Below are positions 30,001-36,833 of a DNA stretch of 64,000 nucleotides, piece by piece. Positions within the stretch are counted from its first letter, which is position 1, and each line of letters opens with the position of its first letter. The notes beneath the pieces were generated by a model. It did no database searches and was not told the origin of the DNA. It saw nothing but the letters and a program-made list of their open reading frames with translations. The translations under genes and the position numbers were made by a program. This stretch comes from Aplectana chamaeleonis (lineage: Eukaryota; Nematoda; Chromadorea; Rhabditida; Cosmocercidae): positions 62,001 to 126,000 of the forward strand of contig JAPDOI010000907.1 of assembly GCA_029168955.1 (NCBI GenBank), read 5' to 3'.

Positions 30001-32770
30001 CGTCATCAGAAGCCAGAAGCACTTTTCACGACGTCCCGATGACGTCATCAGAAGCCAGAAGCACTTTTCACGACGTCCCGATGACGTCATCAGAAGCCAG
30101 AAGCACTTTTCACGACGTCCCGATGACGTCATCAGAAGCCAGAAGCACTTTTCACGACGTCCCGATGACGTCATCAGAAGCCAGAAGCACTTTTCACGAC
30201 GTCCAGATGACGTCATCAGAAGCCAGAAGCACTTTTCACGACGTCCCGATGACGTCATCAGAAGCCAGAAGCACTTTTCACGACGTCCCGATGACGTCAT
30301 CAGAAGCCAGAAGCACTTTTCACGACGTCCCGATGACGTCATCAGAAGCCAGAAGCACTTTTCACGACGTCCCGATGACGTCATCAGAAGCCAGAAGCAC
30401 TTTTCACGACGTCCCGATGACGTCATCAGAAGCCAGAAGCACTTTTCACGACGTCCCGATGACGTCATCAGAAGCCAGAAGCACTTTTCACGACGTCCCG
30501 ATGACGTCATCAGAAGCCAGAAGCACTCTTCACGACGTCCCGATGACGTCATCAGAAGCCAGAAGCACTTTTCACGACGTCCCGATGACGTCGTCAGAAG
30601 CCAGAAGTACTTTTCACGACGTCCAGATGACGTCATCAGAAGCCAGAAGCACTTTTCACGACGTCCCGATGACGTCGTCAGAAGCCAGAAGCACTTTTCA
30701 CGACGTCCAGATGACGTCATCAGAAGCCAGAAGCACTTTTCACGACGTCCCGATGACGTCATCAGAAGCCAGAAGCACTTTTCACGACGTCCCGATGACG
30801 TCATCAGAAGCCAGAAGCACTTTTCACGACGTCCCGATGACGTCATCAGAAGCCAGAAGCACTTTTCACGACGTCCCGATGACGTCATCAGAAGCCAGAA
30901 GCACTTTCACCAGCCTGCGTCCCCCCTACCAACTTGCTTGCCTGAAATTGACCGCCTGTGATCATTGGCAGTGGGTACTAGCAGTGAGGAATGAAAAGCG
31001 TGACGGCCTACGGCCTACGGCCTACGGCCTACGGCCTACGGCCTACGGCCTACGGCCTACGGCCCACGGCTCACGGCCTACGGCGCACACCATGAATTTT
31101 TCCTAAGCTTTCGGGCTCACAACTTTGTTATTTGTGAACCGATTCGGCCCAAATTTTGACAGCTGGTGTCTTTTGGACCCCTTCACTTATATCCAGAAGG
31201 AAATCTGCAGACAATTTGTTTTAATGGTTTTATAAACTACTTTATAAAATTAGAAGTGATCACAAGGCCTAGGCAAAACCAAACCTCTCCAGCCGCTTCG
31301 CGGCTGGAGCGATATGTGAACAAAGTGTCGGAGGAAACCTAGAGGGGCACGCTTCTGCTGGTGAGTTATTTAACTCATAAGAGATTGGGAGCATGATACA
31401 TTTGGATAAAACGGTTTTCCCCTCATACCCAGTCAGTGTGTTCATACGGGTTCGCTCTTGCTTAGTAGCCGCAAACAACAACGAAAAACAGGCACGAGAC
31501 AACTATTTTACCAGACGCACATCGCTCAGATTTAGACGGTTTGGAGCTCCGTCGACAGAGATAAGTTTCGTGGATTCCCGTTTGAGCATTCATCCGGCCT
31601 CATAAGATTGAACCTTGCCCTGAATTGCAGAGAATCTTAGAACTCTCGCACTTCCTTGAATTGAACAACCTCAGAGAGTCCCGCTTTGCTTGAGTAAATA
31701 TTAGACGAATTTATAGTTGAAACATTGTGCAAATTGCATGCCGATCTTTGTCTTTGAAAAGCTACTGCGTCTGTCCCGACGGTTTTGTTTGGCACTCATT
31801 GTTTGCTCAATGTACTTTTGAGGACGACTTTTCTGCTTAGCAGCCCAAGAAATCTTAAAAGGCACAAGACACCCAAGAAAATATTTTTTTCCAGATTTTA
31901 TTGTCATCATGGAGAGAACCACTCGCTAATCACATTGGTATCTCTCAAACCGCCCGAATCCCCCTACAAACAGAGTTATGGTTCTTGAAACATGCCTATA
32001 TTTTGGAGGGAAAAATTGTTGGACGAGTTGTCTCAGGCCTGTATTTCTCTTCGTTCGTAGCCATTGCGGGAGAGCGAACCAGGATGAGGAGAGAGATCGA
32101 CAAGCAAGTAAAAACCGTAGACGCCGTCGAAATTCATGCATTCATCTAGCCGCTATTCAGTTCGAAAATCAAGAAAACAGGCGTGGCCAGTGGTGGTGGC
32201 TCAGGAGGTCGAGCCCATGGTGGCCGCTTATTGGAGGAATTGGGATCTCGTGCTTGGCGAGGTATACAGGAGGGATCTACTACACAATTACATGAAAATC
32301 ACAGAATTCTTGTCTGAGGGTGTTCTGTGCCTTTAACTAAGGATCATTATTTGTTTTGTGGCCTTTGCTGCGTCACTCATTGCAATTAACTTCATTTTCG
32401 AACTTTTCTGTGTTACAGGACATGAAAGGAGCTTTGGGGTTGTCCGTTTCCTTCAAGCTAAAGGAATGCGTGCGGCGTTCTTCGGACAGTATAGACAAGA
32501 GGTCAGTTGGTCATTGGATAGGACGATCGACTTTCACTGAGAGTTGGATTGTTTGTGCAGGTTCTGCTTCGACATAATTGCCGATGAAAGGCCTGATCTG
32601 ATGACATTCCAAGCTCTATCGGAAGAAGATCGCCGACAGTGGATTGATGCAATGGACGGAAAGCAAACAGTACTTAATCATCATATGTTGATTTGGTGTT
32701 CTGTTCCATACTCTTTCTTCTTTTCAGGTGTATTCTCCTGGTGCTGGGCCGTCAAACACGTCTCTGGAAA
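7030..32770 (+). CDS. GRAF/oligophrenin-like Rho GTPase-activating protein (partial gene, 8 exons)
   Basis: The exons at 7030-7207, 7266-7327, 7387-7464, 26337-26439, 26505-26614, 32419-32501, 32561-32669 and 32728-32770 join in frame. They encode about 255 residues covering the C-terminal part of a BAR domain, a short linker and a PH domain. GRAF-family proteins (ARHGAP26, ARHGAP10, ARHGAP42 and oligophrenin in vertebrates) bind curved membranes through BAR-PH and stimulate GTP hydrolysis on Rho/Cdc42 through a RhoGAP domain. They act at actin-linked endocytic and adhesion sites. Diagnostic segments are WLTFYHVG (BAR), [34 protein letters not shown] and [17 protein letters not shown] (PH). 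Two introns, 18,872 bp and 5,804 bp, are packed with transposons. The N-terminal BAR exons and the RhoGAP and C-terminal exons were not found and probably lie beyond the window or after an intron longer than 31 kb. Confidence 0.85.
7266..7327 (+). CDS. GRAF-like gene, BAR exon 2 seen
   Basis: A 62-nt exon between acceptor CTCTTCAG and donor GTGAGT, following a 58-bp intron. The first two bases complete the glycine begun in the previous exon, then it encodes [20 protein letters not shown]. The corresponding part of GRAF BAR domains carries a DF-containing loop and an arginine-rich last helix. Frame continuity on both sides supports it. Confidence 0.83.
7387..7464 (+). CDS. GRAF-like gene, end of BAR domain
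   Basis: A 78-nt, phase 0-0 exon after acceptor GTGATTTAG, ending at donor GTATGT. It encodes [19 protein letters not shown] then LKSHAKL, the final amphipathic helix of the BAR domain. The following intron is 18.9 kb and holds most of the mobile elements described for 8-26 kb. Confidence 0.82.
7465..8371 (+). other. Start of the 18.9-kb GRAF intron
   Basis: No exon is seen. Around 7850-7895 a GC-rich hairpin (GTGCACGCGAAGCGCGCACC) lies in a stretch that recurs inverted at about 51975-52030. This makes it part of a dispersed repeat, possibly a Helitron-type 3' hairpin. Confidence 0.4.
8372..8790. repeat. 42-bp minisatellite (family M42), array 1
   Basis: About ten diverged 42-bp units made of two related 21-bp halves, for example GTGGGAATGCTCAGGACGCC and GTAAAAAGTCTGCGGGCCCC. 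It is the reverse-complement orientation of the arrays at 10858-11430, 49946-50175 and 50525-51444. Because 42 is divisible by three and stop codons are absent, both strands show long open frames; no protein is proposed. Confidence 0.85.
8981..9594. mobile_element. Palindromic MITE, about 614 bp
   Basis: The left arm from ATTTCCAAAAGTTTAGCTTC is the reverse complement of the right arm ending AGCTAAACTTTTGGAAAT. The arms are about 290 bp and meet near 9285. Internal motifs AAATGTAGTGAAA and GGATTTGGC are shared with the palindromic MITE at 48396-49076. A decayed part of the same arm lies at 60525-60615. No coding capacity. A non-autonomous DNA transposon is the simplest reading. Confidence 0.85.
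9601..9678 (-). pseudogene. tRNA-like relic
   Basis: On the minus strand TAACTCAATTGGTAAAAAGC resembles a tRNA D-arm/A box and GTGTTCGATAC resembles a B box, about 35 bases apart. The T stem and acceptor do not pair well, so this is not a functional tRNA. It could be a tRNA pseudogene or the head of a tRNA-derived SINE next to the palindromic MITE. Confidence 0.35.
9710..10105 (-). pseudogene. Penelope-like reverse transcriptase, C-terminal part (separated)
   Basis: The minus-strand frame at 10083-9808 reads [20 protein letters not shown] then [15 protein letters not shown] and ends in a segment like the post-catalytic region of Penelope-like RTs (pattern YLDxxIxxxxxxxxTxLYxKxDDFxFxxxxFPxxxSxI). 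Past the stop, similarity may continue to about 9710 ([20 protein letters not shown]). It belongs with the RT fragment at 11730-12400 from which 1.6 kb of other sequence separates it. Assignment to the Penelope-like group rests on motif memory and is tentative. Confidence 0.5.
10106..10857. other. Unassigned sequence inside the split RT
   Basis: No coding region or repeat was recognised. Together with the minisatellite array that follows, it forms the block between the two halves of the Penelope-like RT. Confidence 0.4.
10858..11430. repeat. 42-bp minisatellite (family M42), array 2
   Basis: About 13 diverged units of GTCCTGCACACTCCCACTGG and GTCCTGCACACTTTCTATGA halves. It is the opposite orientation to array 1 and the same orientation as the 50-kb arrays. 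Open frames across it (237 aa and others) arise from the stop-free 42-bp unit. Confidence 0.85.
11730..12400 (-). pseudogene. Penelope-like reverse transcriptase core
   Basis: The minus-strand frame starting near 12355 contains [46 protein letters not shown] and [15 protein letters not shown]. The last includes the YMDD catalytic pair. The order (substrate-binding DFTxMFxNLPH block, GVPQGGN block, YMDD) is that of an invertebrate RT family close to Penelope-like elements. Upstream frames continue to about 12480 with a frameshift near 12340. The coding region is lost after YMDD at a (TG)n-like stretch near 11700-11715. The remaining C-terminal part is at 9710-10105. No GIY-YIG endonuclease was seen. 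Confidence 0.55.
13231..14640. repeat. Palindromic core of copy A with 146-164-bp tandem modules and tRNA-like boxes
   Basis: Four diverged modules start at about 13385, 13549, 13695 and 13851. Each has a GTCACGACAGTAGGATAT-like start, a GTGGTNGATTTACC motif, an ACCGTCTAAGATGGACGCTG-like centre and a CACACTTTTTTCA-like end. Two inverted modules sit at about 14190-14470. At both outer edges are an A-box-like segment (GCTAGTTGGAAAGACCGTCA at 13234 and its complement near 14611-14635) and a B-box-like segment (GGGTTCGATCCC near 13318 and a complement near 14538). The arrangement is repeated in copy B. Confidence 0.7.
15121..15705 (-). pseudogene. CR1 ORF2, RT C-terminal part
   Basis: Encodes [16 protein letters not shown], then [16 protein letters not shown] and [14 protein letters not shown]. 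This is the conserved post-catalytic region of CR1/Jockey-type RTs, which lies after the FADD box. It continues from frames at 15708-15800 by frameshift. Ends with a stop at 15121, about 290 bp before the element's 3' end. Confidence 0.85.
15706..16930 (-). pseudogene. CR1 ORF2, reverse transcriptase core (several frameshifts)
   Basis: Reads in several frames: [20 protein letters not shown] and [10 protein letters not shown] (16762-16256), a [14 protein letters not shown] block near 16130-16150, [17 protein letters not shown] and SGVPQG (16069-15870), and the catalytic [11 protein letters not shown] near 15775-15795. Frame changes occur near 16745, 16255, 16080, 15870 and 15750. The order of blocks is that of a CR1-type RT. 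Confidence 0.82.
16931..17809 (-). CDS. CR1 ORF2, apurinic endonuclease domain
   Basis: A 292-aa frame with [14 protein letters not shown], the catalytic glutamate in [23 protein letters not shown], and the catalytic TSDHATIHF near the C-terminus. This is an intact EEP-fold endonuclease that in living CR1 elements nicks the target for reverse transcription. The frame runs into a frameshift at about 16931, after which the RT follows. The N-terminal methionine is the first in frame; the real start may be shared with the ORF1-ORF2 junction at 17809-17885. Confidence 0.85.
   Translation of the reverse strand: MKGPRKHDVSLEIVPRCGYTGLNCILSNIRSLHKNAQSLRYSLLCFDLEVAALTETWLKPSAMLRPFLGDLCSSYDVLRCDRPRLKGGGVALLVKRRLFAELVFNESVENSYEILSCNLHSNVTKCRIILDYRSPKCNASSNVQLCKCISDLTACTLPCLLLGDFNFPKLLWEDLSGMQGGNVLTSAFLDLINSHQYCPLVHGNTRGNHPLDLIFSSELSLVSTVNILAPLGTSDHATIHFKLEGSLSEHKFVLKRDFKLANYDIIVIYLDTVDWSGSFGCSTRCARRSCSF
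17885..18903 (-). CDS. CR1 ORF1 protein (coiled-coil, RRM-like)
   Basis: The minus-strand frame has an N-terminal basic, serine-rich region and a coiled coil ([20 protein letters not shown]). A central RRM-like segment ([29 protein letters not shown]) is followed by a basic helix ([15 protein letters not shown]). This is the layout of ORF1 RNA chaperones of L1/CR1-type LINEs. The open frame extends to 18955, but residues encoded by 18904-18955 come from the flanking fold-back element, so the true start is downstream, probably MWLPIDP near 18854. The stop is at 17885. Confidence 0.8.
19271..20515. other. Segment between inverted fold-back copies, inferred inverted
   Basis: The flanking 8-mers are swapped between the two bordering elements, indicating that this 1.24-kb segment flipped. 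On the + strand, 19280-19429 is open ([16 protein letters not shown], then [10 protein letters not shown] and stop). Decayed open stretches follow at 19628-19879 and 20368-20505. If re-inverted, this strand would lie upstream of, and in the same direction as, the Penelope-like RT at 12400. It may therefore be the decayed N-terminal part of that element, but no family motif confirms this. Confidence 0.4.
20516..23044 (-). mobile_element. Fold-back hAT-like element, copy B (2.53 kb, uninterrupted)
   Basis: Termini CAGGGTTCGGCGCAGGGTGT at 20516 and CGTGCCGTACCCTG ending at 23044. It is the inverted, uninterrupted counterpart of copy A, symmetrical about 21780. A-box-like GGCTAGTTGGAAAGAGCGT lies at 21067-21085 with a B-box-like CGGATTCGGTCTCG at 21151. 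The mirrored pair is at about 22371-22385 and 22447-22467. The arms carry the same tandem modules. No transposase gene is present. Confidence 0.85.
23390..23965. repeat. Decayed ATTCG-rich repeat
   Basis: Irregular TTCGAATGAAT/ATTCGAAAAA sequence related to the 43-bp palindromic satellite. The open frames here are AT-rich and without similarity. Confidence 0.55.
24007..24037. repeat. (TC)n microsatellite
   Basis: About 15 uninterrupted TC dinucleotides. Confidence 0.9.
24758..24883. mobile_element. Short MITE, 126 bp
   Basis: AGGCCGGGATCATACTTCCC at the left is mirrored by GGGACGTATGATCCTGGCCT at the right, giving about 24-bp terminal inverted repeats around a 78-bp centre. The rest of 24038-25555 shows no gene. 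Confidence 0.65.
25556..26102. mobile_element. TTAA-flanked MITE (AGGCAGTGGTCACGAT ends)
   Basis: Begins TTAAAGGCAGTGGTCACGAT and ends with a GCGACCACTGCCTTTAA complement. TTAA at each edge fits a piggyBac-type TTAA target duplication, though TTAA may also be part of the terminal repeat. About 547 bp with no coding capacity. It lies just upstream of the PH exons, inside the GRAF intron. Confidence 0.7.
26337..26439 (+). CDS. GRAF-like gene, linker and start of PH domain
   Basis: 103-nt exon after acceptor TTTTTCACTTCAG and before donor GTGGGT. It encodes a Ser/Pro/Gly linker ([18 protein letters not shown]) and then [15 protein letters not shown], matching the GYLYVQEKR start of GRAF PH domains. 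It starts in phase 0, as required by the BAR exon ending at 7464, and ends in phase 1. The following intron is only 65 bp. Confidence 0.83.
26505..26614 (+). CDS. GRAF-like gene, PH domain strand region
   Basis: 110-nt exon after acceptor TTTGTTTTAG, ending at donor GTGAGT. Two bases complete a lysine codon. It then encodes [20 protein letters not shown] and [15 protein letters not shown], aligned with the WVKHYCxYxxxxxxxTMxPF strands of GRAF PH domains. It is followed by a 5.8-kb intron filled with MITEs and the CRE satellite. Confidence 0.85.
27679..28542. mobile_element. Palindromic MITE, 864 bp (family P2)
   Basis: CTTCCAAGCGAAAGAGGTTT at the left is mirrored at the right end. The arms are long: about 165 bp of outer arm, then an inner arm around TTGCGTCTCGACACGCTTTG that is mirrored at 28140-28180. 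The inner 27930-28205 part recurs at 42485-42772. A non-autonomous DNA element inside the GRAF intron. Confidence 0.85.
28852..30906. repeat. 42-bp CRE-containing satellite
   Basis: Tandem 42-bp units built as GATGACGTCATCAGAAGCCA then GAAGCACTTTTCACGACGTC plus CC. One diverged unit (28852-28915) lies left of a MITE; the main array runs from 29281 to 30906, roughly 38 units. Nearly every unit carries the full palindromic octamer TGACGTCA, the binding site of CREB/ATF bZIP proteins, plus a second GACGTC. Units at 29575-29835 are disordered by small indels; the rest are almost identical, with scattered C to A, T to C and A to G variants. Both strands are open through the array (14-aa repeats) because the unit is a multiple of three. 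Confidence 0.95.
28917..29275. mobile_element. MITE inserted within or beside the CRE satellite, with a second MITE nested in it
   Basis: Starts ACTATCATAGACGGGGGCCA and ends CCCCCGTCTTAGATAGT. Related to the copy at 49320-49521. Satellite units lie on both sides. A nested palindromic element occupies 28994-29159 (TAGACTCTG...CCAGAGC, about 166 bp, with CACAGCGCGGAGCGGTGG mirrored by CCACCGCTTCGCTGGTGG). Its sister is at 56998-57165. Confidence 0.75.
31004..31086. repeat. 7-bp tandem repeat (GGCCTAC)n
   Basis: About 11 copies of ACGGCCT, with the last few variant. Lies 100 bp after the CRE satellite. Confidence 0.9.
31186..31311. repeat. Dispersed repeat with a strong hairpin, copy 1
   Basis: Shares CTTATATCCAGAAGGAAATC through CTCCAGCCGCTTCGCGGCTG with 33758-33882. 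CTCCAGCCGC and GCGGCTGGAG form a perfect 10-bp stem with a three-base loop. The GC-rich hairpin in AT-rich DNA resembles Helitron 3' hairpins on the minus strand, but both copies match beyond the expected CTRR end. Confidence 0.65.
31855..32336. mobile_element. TTAA-flanked MITE (GGCACAGxACACCC ends), copy 1
   Basis: TTAAAAGGCACAAGACACCC at the left and GGGTGTTCTGTGCCTTTAA at the right. The interior is the reverse complement of the MITE at 52175-52666. It ends 82 bp before the next GRAF exon, so it occupies the end of the 5.8-kb intron. Confidence 0.8.
32419..32501 (+). CDS. GRAF-like gene, PH exon 3
   Basis: 83-nt exon after acceptor GTGTTACAG and before donor GTCAGT. Encodes [20 protein letters not shown] then SSDSIDKR, matching the GRAF hallmark LKxCxRRKTDSIDKR. 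Ends in phase 2, completed by the next exon. Confidence 0.88.
32561..32669 (+). CDS. GRAF-like gene, PH exon 4
   Basis: 109-nt exon after acceptor TTTGTGCAG, before a GTACTT donor. Encodes [20 protein letters not shown] then [16 protein letters not shown], the C-terminal strand and helix of the PH domain. The FCFD and EEDRRxWxxAMDGxxP pattern is close to vertebrate ARHGAP26/10/42. The tryptophan of the PH helix is present. Confidence 0.9.
32728..32770 (+). CDS. GRAF-like gene, short exon after PH
   Basis: 43-nt exon after acceptor CTTCTTTTCAG, before donor GTTAGT. Encodes [14 protein letters not shown], following the VY that comes directly after the PH helix in GRAF proteins. Ends in phase 1, so the next exon must begin with two bases. 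No downstream exon was recognised in the remaining 31 kb. Confidence 0.7.
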
Positions 32771-33588
32771 GTTAGTCATTCCACAAAGCTAAATCGTAAA
32801 AAATCTAGAAGTACATCATAATCGCCGTTAACCCAAAATACATTTCCTTGACTAACACGCTGCTGGTATATCGTTGCCTACAGTGACCCTTACCGCTAGC
32901 AACATGGTTTTCTCTCAAACCAGGGGTTTCTGTTGAAAGAATTATGCAACCACCTGGCAACTTCGTGATTTCGAAGCATTCGCTCTTCTTGAATATTTGA
33001 CTCAATCGAGAATTTTTTTTTGAATTTCGGCCATTGTAAAGCAACGTTCTCAAATGTCCTATTGCGGAAATTGCTCAGTCGCTCCAAAGTATTGTTGGAG
33101 AGCAATTCGAAAGTTCGGTAACTTCTGCTAAAAATTGACTTTCATTATGATCAGTCCCCAGAATATGCATGTTAATCGAGTAGAGGTAAAAAAAATCATC
33201 TATGGAAATTTTTGTCTTCTCCCAGAAAAAGTACATAACTCTTCCGGAAATTTCCACTAGGCAGTAAACGAAAGATCCATTCTCCGGGATTTACGAAATG
33301 GCTGATTTGATGGGTTTTATTCATTCGGAAAGCCTGTAATCCGGTAGCCGAACCACTCATAAGATGTTATAAAATGCGGTGTTAGAGGAAAAGGTTTGAT
33401 CGAGATTACCTGCGATTGCTTATGTCTAATCTTGACCTTAGTATCGATGATGAAATTACTTCTGTGCACAGCGGCCTGCGTTGAATATACAGCTCGTGCC
33501 GAAAGCCGCAGCACTGAATCAGCTAAATTGTGTGAGGAATCTGTCGCAAAATTATTTCCCCAGGGTTTGTTAATTTTTTTTCTCCAGG

Positions 33589-33590
<2 letters not shown>

Positions 33591-33679
<89 letters not shown>
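33591..33679. repeat. (TA)n microsatellite
   Basis: About 44 uninterrupted TA dinucleotides. Confidence 0.95.
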
Positions 33680-33680
<1 letters not shown>

Positions 33681-33757
33681 TCGGTGGTCCTATTGTTAGT
33701 ATGTCATCTGCTGTTCTCAGTTTCGCGGAGCCTAGCCTCATTCTAGACTCTCTCACT

Positions 33758-33882
33758 TATATCCAGAAGGAAATCTCTAGAAAATTTGTTTTACAGGTTT
33801 TATTAACTACTTTACCAAAATCTAAGTGATCACAAGTGCCAGGCAAAACCAAACCTCTCCAGCCGCTTCGCGGCTGGAGCGA
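33758..33882. repeat. Dispersed repeat with a strong hairpin, copy 2
   Basis: Second copy of the 31186-31311 repeat, same orientation, with the CTCCAGCCGC/GCGGCTGGAG hairpin unchanged while flanking bases differ. Confidence 0.65.
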
Positions 33883-36833
33883 TTGGAAGGTGATAGTGAG
33901 CGCTCTTGCTGAACTCCATGTCACCCTAATCTTTTCAGGAAGACTAGTCTGTTGTCAGCTTTCGCAATTGTCTCTTTACTTTCATTACATGCTGTTACTC
34001 TAACATCTTCCATAGATTTTTTTTTTAAAAGTCAGAAAAACCGGTCATAGTGATCAGTCTTTCCCGCTTTCTCTAATCGGCTTTCACATTCTGGAATTGG
34101 AGGAATAACCTGGGTCAGAAGTTTTCGTCAGCCGTTCGCCAGTAGGTGCAAGTTATGCACTCACTAACGAACACGATAATTTAGTTGAGGCAATCGAGCT
34201 ACAGTGCGCGTCAGAGCTTCATGTCCACCTTAGTAGAATAATTCATTAAATTCAAGGGTAAAATAATGAATTTCAAATGAGGCGAAGTTTCAACGGCTAC
34301 TGTTTGAAGCACCTGCCAACAGGGTGGACAGAAGCGTAGTCTTAGTTTTTCTGGTTTCATCTGTATAGCTCTGGAGCACCTTTCCAGGGGTCGAAACAGT
34401 GGTGCGCTCGCGATAGAAATTTGTTCTAGATTTAGCAATAAAATGGTTTTCTTAGCAGTTGATTGTACCATCACTTACGGGGACAGCAAGGAATCAGTCG
34501 AGATCTATTGTTTTCAACGTTCAAAGGCATTAAAGCATTCCAGCGTAGTCACCTAATCTCTTTTGTTGTTCATTTTGGGCCCGATTAAATATTCGTAAAT
34601 GCATCGTCCTGGGTAGAATTGGTCTGGAGTTTTCCGTGGATGATGGTAGTTGTGTTAGCATTGTATAACAGCTGTAAAAAAATTCGCGAAGTTCATGGGA
34701 AACCATATTTCTCACACGGAGTTTTATTTTCTTTGGTGGACTTTTTTGTAGGAGGTAACCAGAGGCTGTATCCGTGAGCGATAACGCGGTGGTTTAGAAT
34801 TAAACTAGTGGAAACGTATATCTGTAGCGCAGGGAAGAAGAGTCAAACACTCAGAATTGCTTATGAGCGTGGGGGGGGGGGAGGGGAGATCTGGCAGAGG
34901 ATCGTGGTTCTCGTCAATAAAAAACTGGTCTTTTGTTAGATCGTACCTTTTTGTGCGCACAAAGCATTTTCTCTCTATATTGCGGCATGTTTGTTCAAAA
35001 CTGGAGGGAAGGTCGAATAATCTGAATTGCTTTCCATGTGAATGGTTTTTACTTCTCATGTGTATGCTGGTCAATAATATAGAATCAGTGCGCTTTTGGT
35101 GCAGCTACTTTTCGCGCAGGTTGTAAAGATATCGTATTCTAACCCAAGTGTGCATTCATGAGTGTCGCACCTCTGAGCCGGCCGAACCAACTCTGTGCTT
35201 CGTCCTGTAAGGAAAAACAAATAAGCTGGTCGAAATTTACTTTTTAGCCCACGGGTTTTTCGCTGATGAAGTTGGACTCAGTGTGATGTGAAGATGGTGT
35301 TTTACCCGTCTTGTGTTCTCAGTTTTTCGGCCTTCTGCTGTATCCGTTTCTTGCCTCTTTTGATTCTACGTGCAGTGTTGGCTTTGACTATTTCACCGCC
35401 CACGAGAGCCGCGGCCAGGAATGGCTGGCCTCCACCGCCCCTCGGTCTGATGAATGAAATCGAATGACGTGCCCTCCCATATCAACACTATCCTCATTCC
35501 CCCCTCCTTGGTCTTGCCCTTCAATTTCAGCTGGGCCCGCTACTGCTGGTTCTGATGCTGTTTTTTCGTTCCATCGATCGAGTCTCAGTATTAATTCTGC
35601 TTTGATAGCCATGTTTGTCCTCAATTTTTCCTTCCAGTGTTGTTTTATTGTCTGGATTTCGTCTGTCAGTGTATAGCATCATCTGTACAGAATACAGAGA
35701 GAACCAAAGTATAACTGAGTTAGTTTGATGGGGGAATTTTGAAATTTAACACTTATAAAAGACATTTGGAAGGCTTTTCTTTTATGGTGTTGGGAATTCG
35801 TTTTTATGGTTAATTGTCGTTGTGTAGCAAACTTGTTCCTCTGTGTATCTACCTTATACATAGGTATGAGCAGGTCTCCGCATTGTAAAGAATATCTTTA
35901 ATTTCGTGAAAAATTAAGTTGGGTGGGCAACACATCTTAATGTATTTTATCGTGATTTTCACTGTGGCAGTAGCTGAAAAATAGTGGTTTTAAGCCATTA
36001 CCGTGGAAATGGGGCGATGGAATCGAATCGCCGCATGGAAACTAAATCACTTTGGTTTCGCAAACGAGGAGCCTTTTCTTTGCGCTGCCGGTATCAATTT
36101 TCATCTTGCTCTTTCCTCTTGCCCTTATTGCTTTGCCTTTCAATTTCGGAGAGTTTCAAAAAGTATTCTAGTGGAGGCTTCATGGTGGGAGGTTCCTTTC
36201 CGTTTGAAGGTAGCATCATTGATGAATTCCGTCCAGGGTTAAAGGCATCGTACGCGCTGAAAACCAATCACCGTTTTTTTCGGTTCAAATGATTTTCTGG
36301 GCCCACCTAAGAACGTAGGAAGAGTTTGTTTGGTTAAAAACGCCTCACTGTGCAGATAAATGGGGTTGATTGTCTCAAATTCTGTCAAAAGAGGCCGGCC
36401 CTCCGTCAGTCATCTGTCACAATTTGCTATCAGCCATCATATAAGTAAATGATCAACAATTGATACAGTACACCTGAGGGGAAATTGATGGAATATACTA
36501 TACGTTTACGTGAAGAATGACTTTTCTGAACACACCGATTAATCTCTCCTTCTCCACAGATAACTTGAAAAAAGATAAACTTCATTTTTATCGTGAGATC
36601 GTTGATCAAAACAGCGATCTCTAACGGTCGACTTCTCCTTTCTCAAAAGTCGATTAAGATATTTTCGGTCTGGAAAAGGGGTTTTCAGTGATTCTTCCGC
36701 GGTTTTTTTTTCAACGTGACTGTTATATAGAGTACTTCCCACTAAACACAAGAATCCATCTTATCAAATACAAAAACTTGCAAAATATTCAACGAAAAAA
36801 ACTAGATTAATTTACTAGAGTCAATTATATGGA
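33883..36833. other. No recognised gene; one protein-like minus-strand frame
   Basis: At 35388-35680 the minus strand is open for about 98 codons (QHWKEKLRTNMAIKAELILR, later GGHVIRFHSSDRG, stop at 35388). It looks protein-like but matches no domain I know; it might be a decayed gag or an exon. The rest shows no feature. Confidence 0.35.

Noticed and set aside
28852..30906. CRISPR-like array
   Set aside because: Head-to-tail identical units with no unique spacers, in a eukaryotic intron.
31004..31086. Interstitial telomere repeat
   Set aside because: The unit is GGCCTAC, not the nematode TTAGGC.
29192..31106. Long + and - frames through the CRE satellite (up to 483 aa)
   Set aside because: They follow the 42-bp unit exactly and exist on both strands; a multiple-of-three unit without stops explains them.
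33396..33746. Frame of 116 aa
   Set aside because: Half is encoded by the (TA)n microsatellite and no domain is present.
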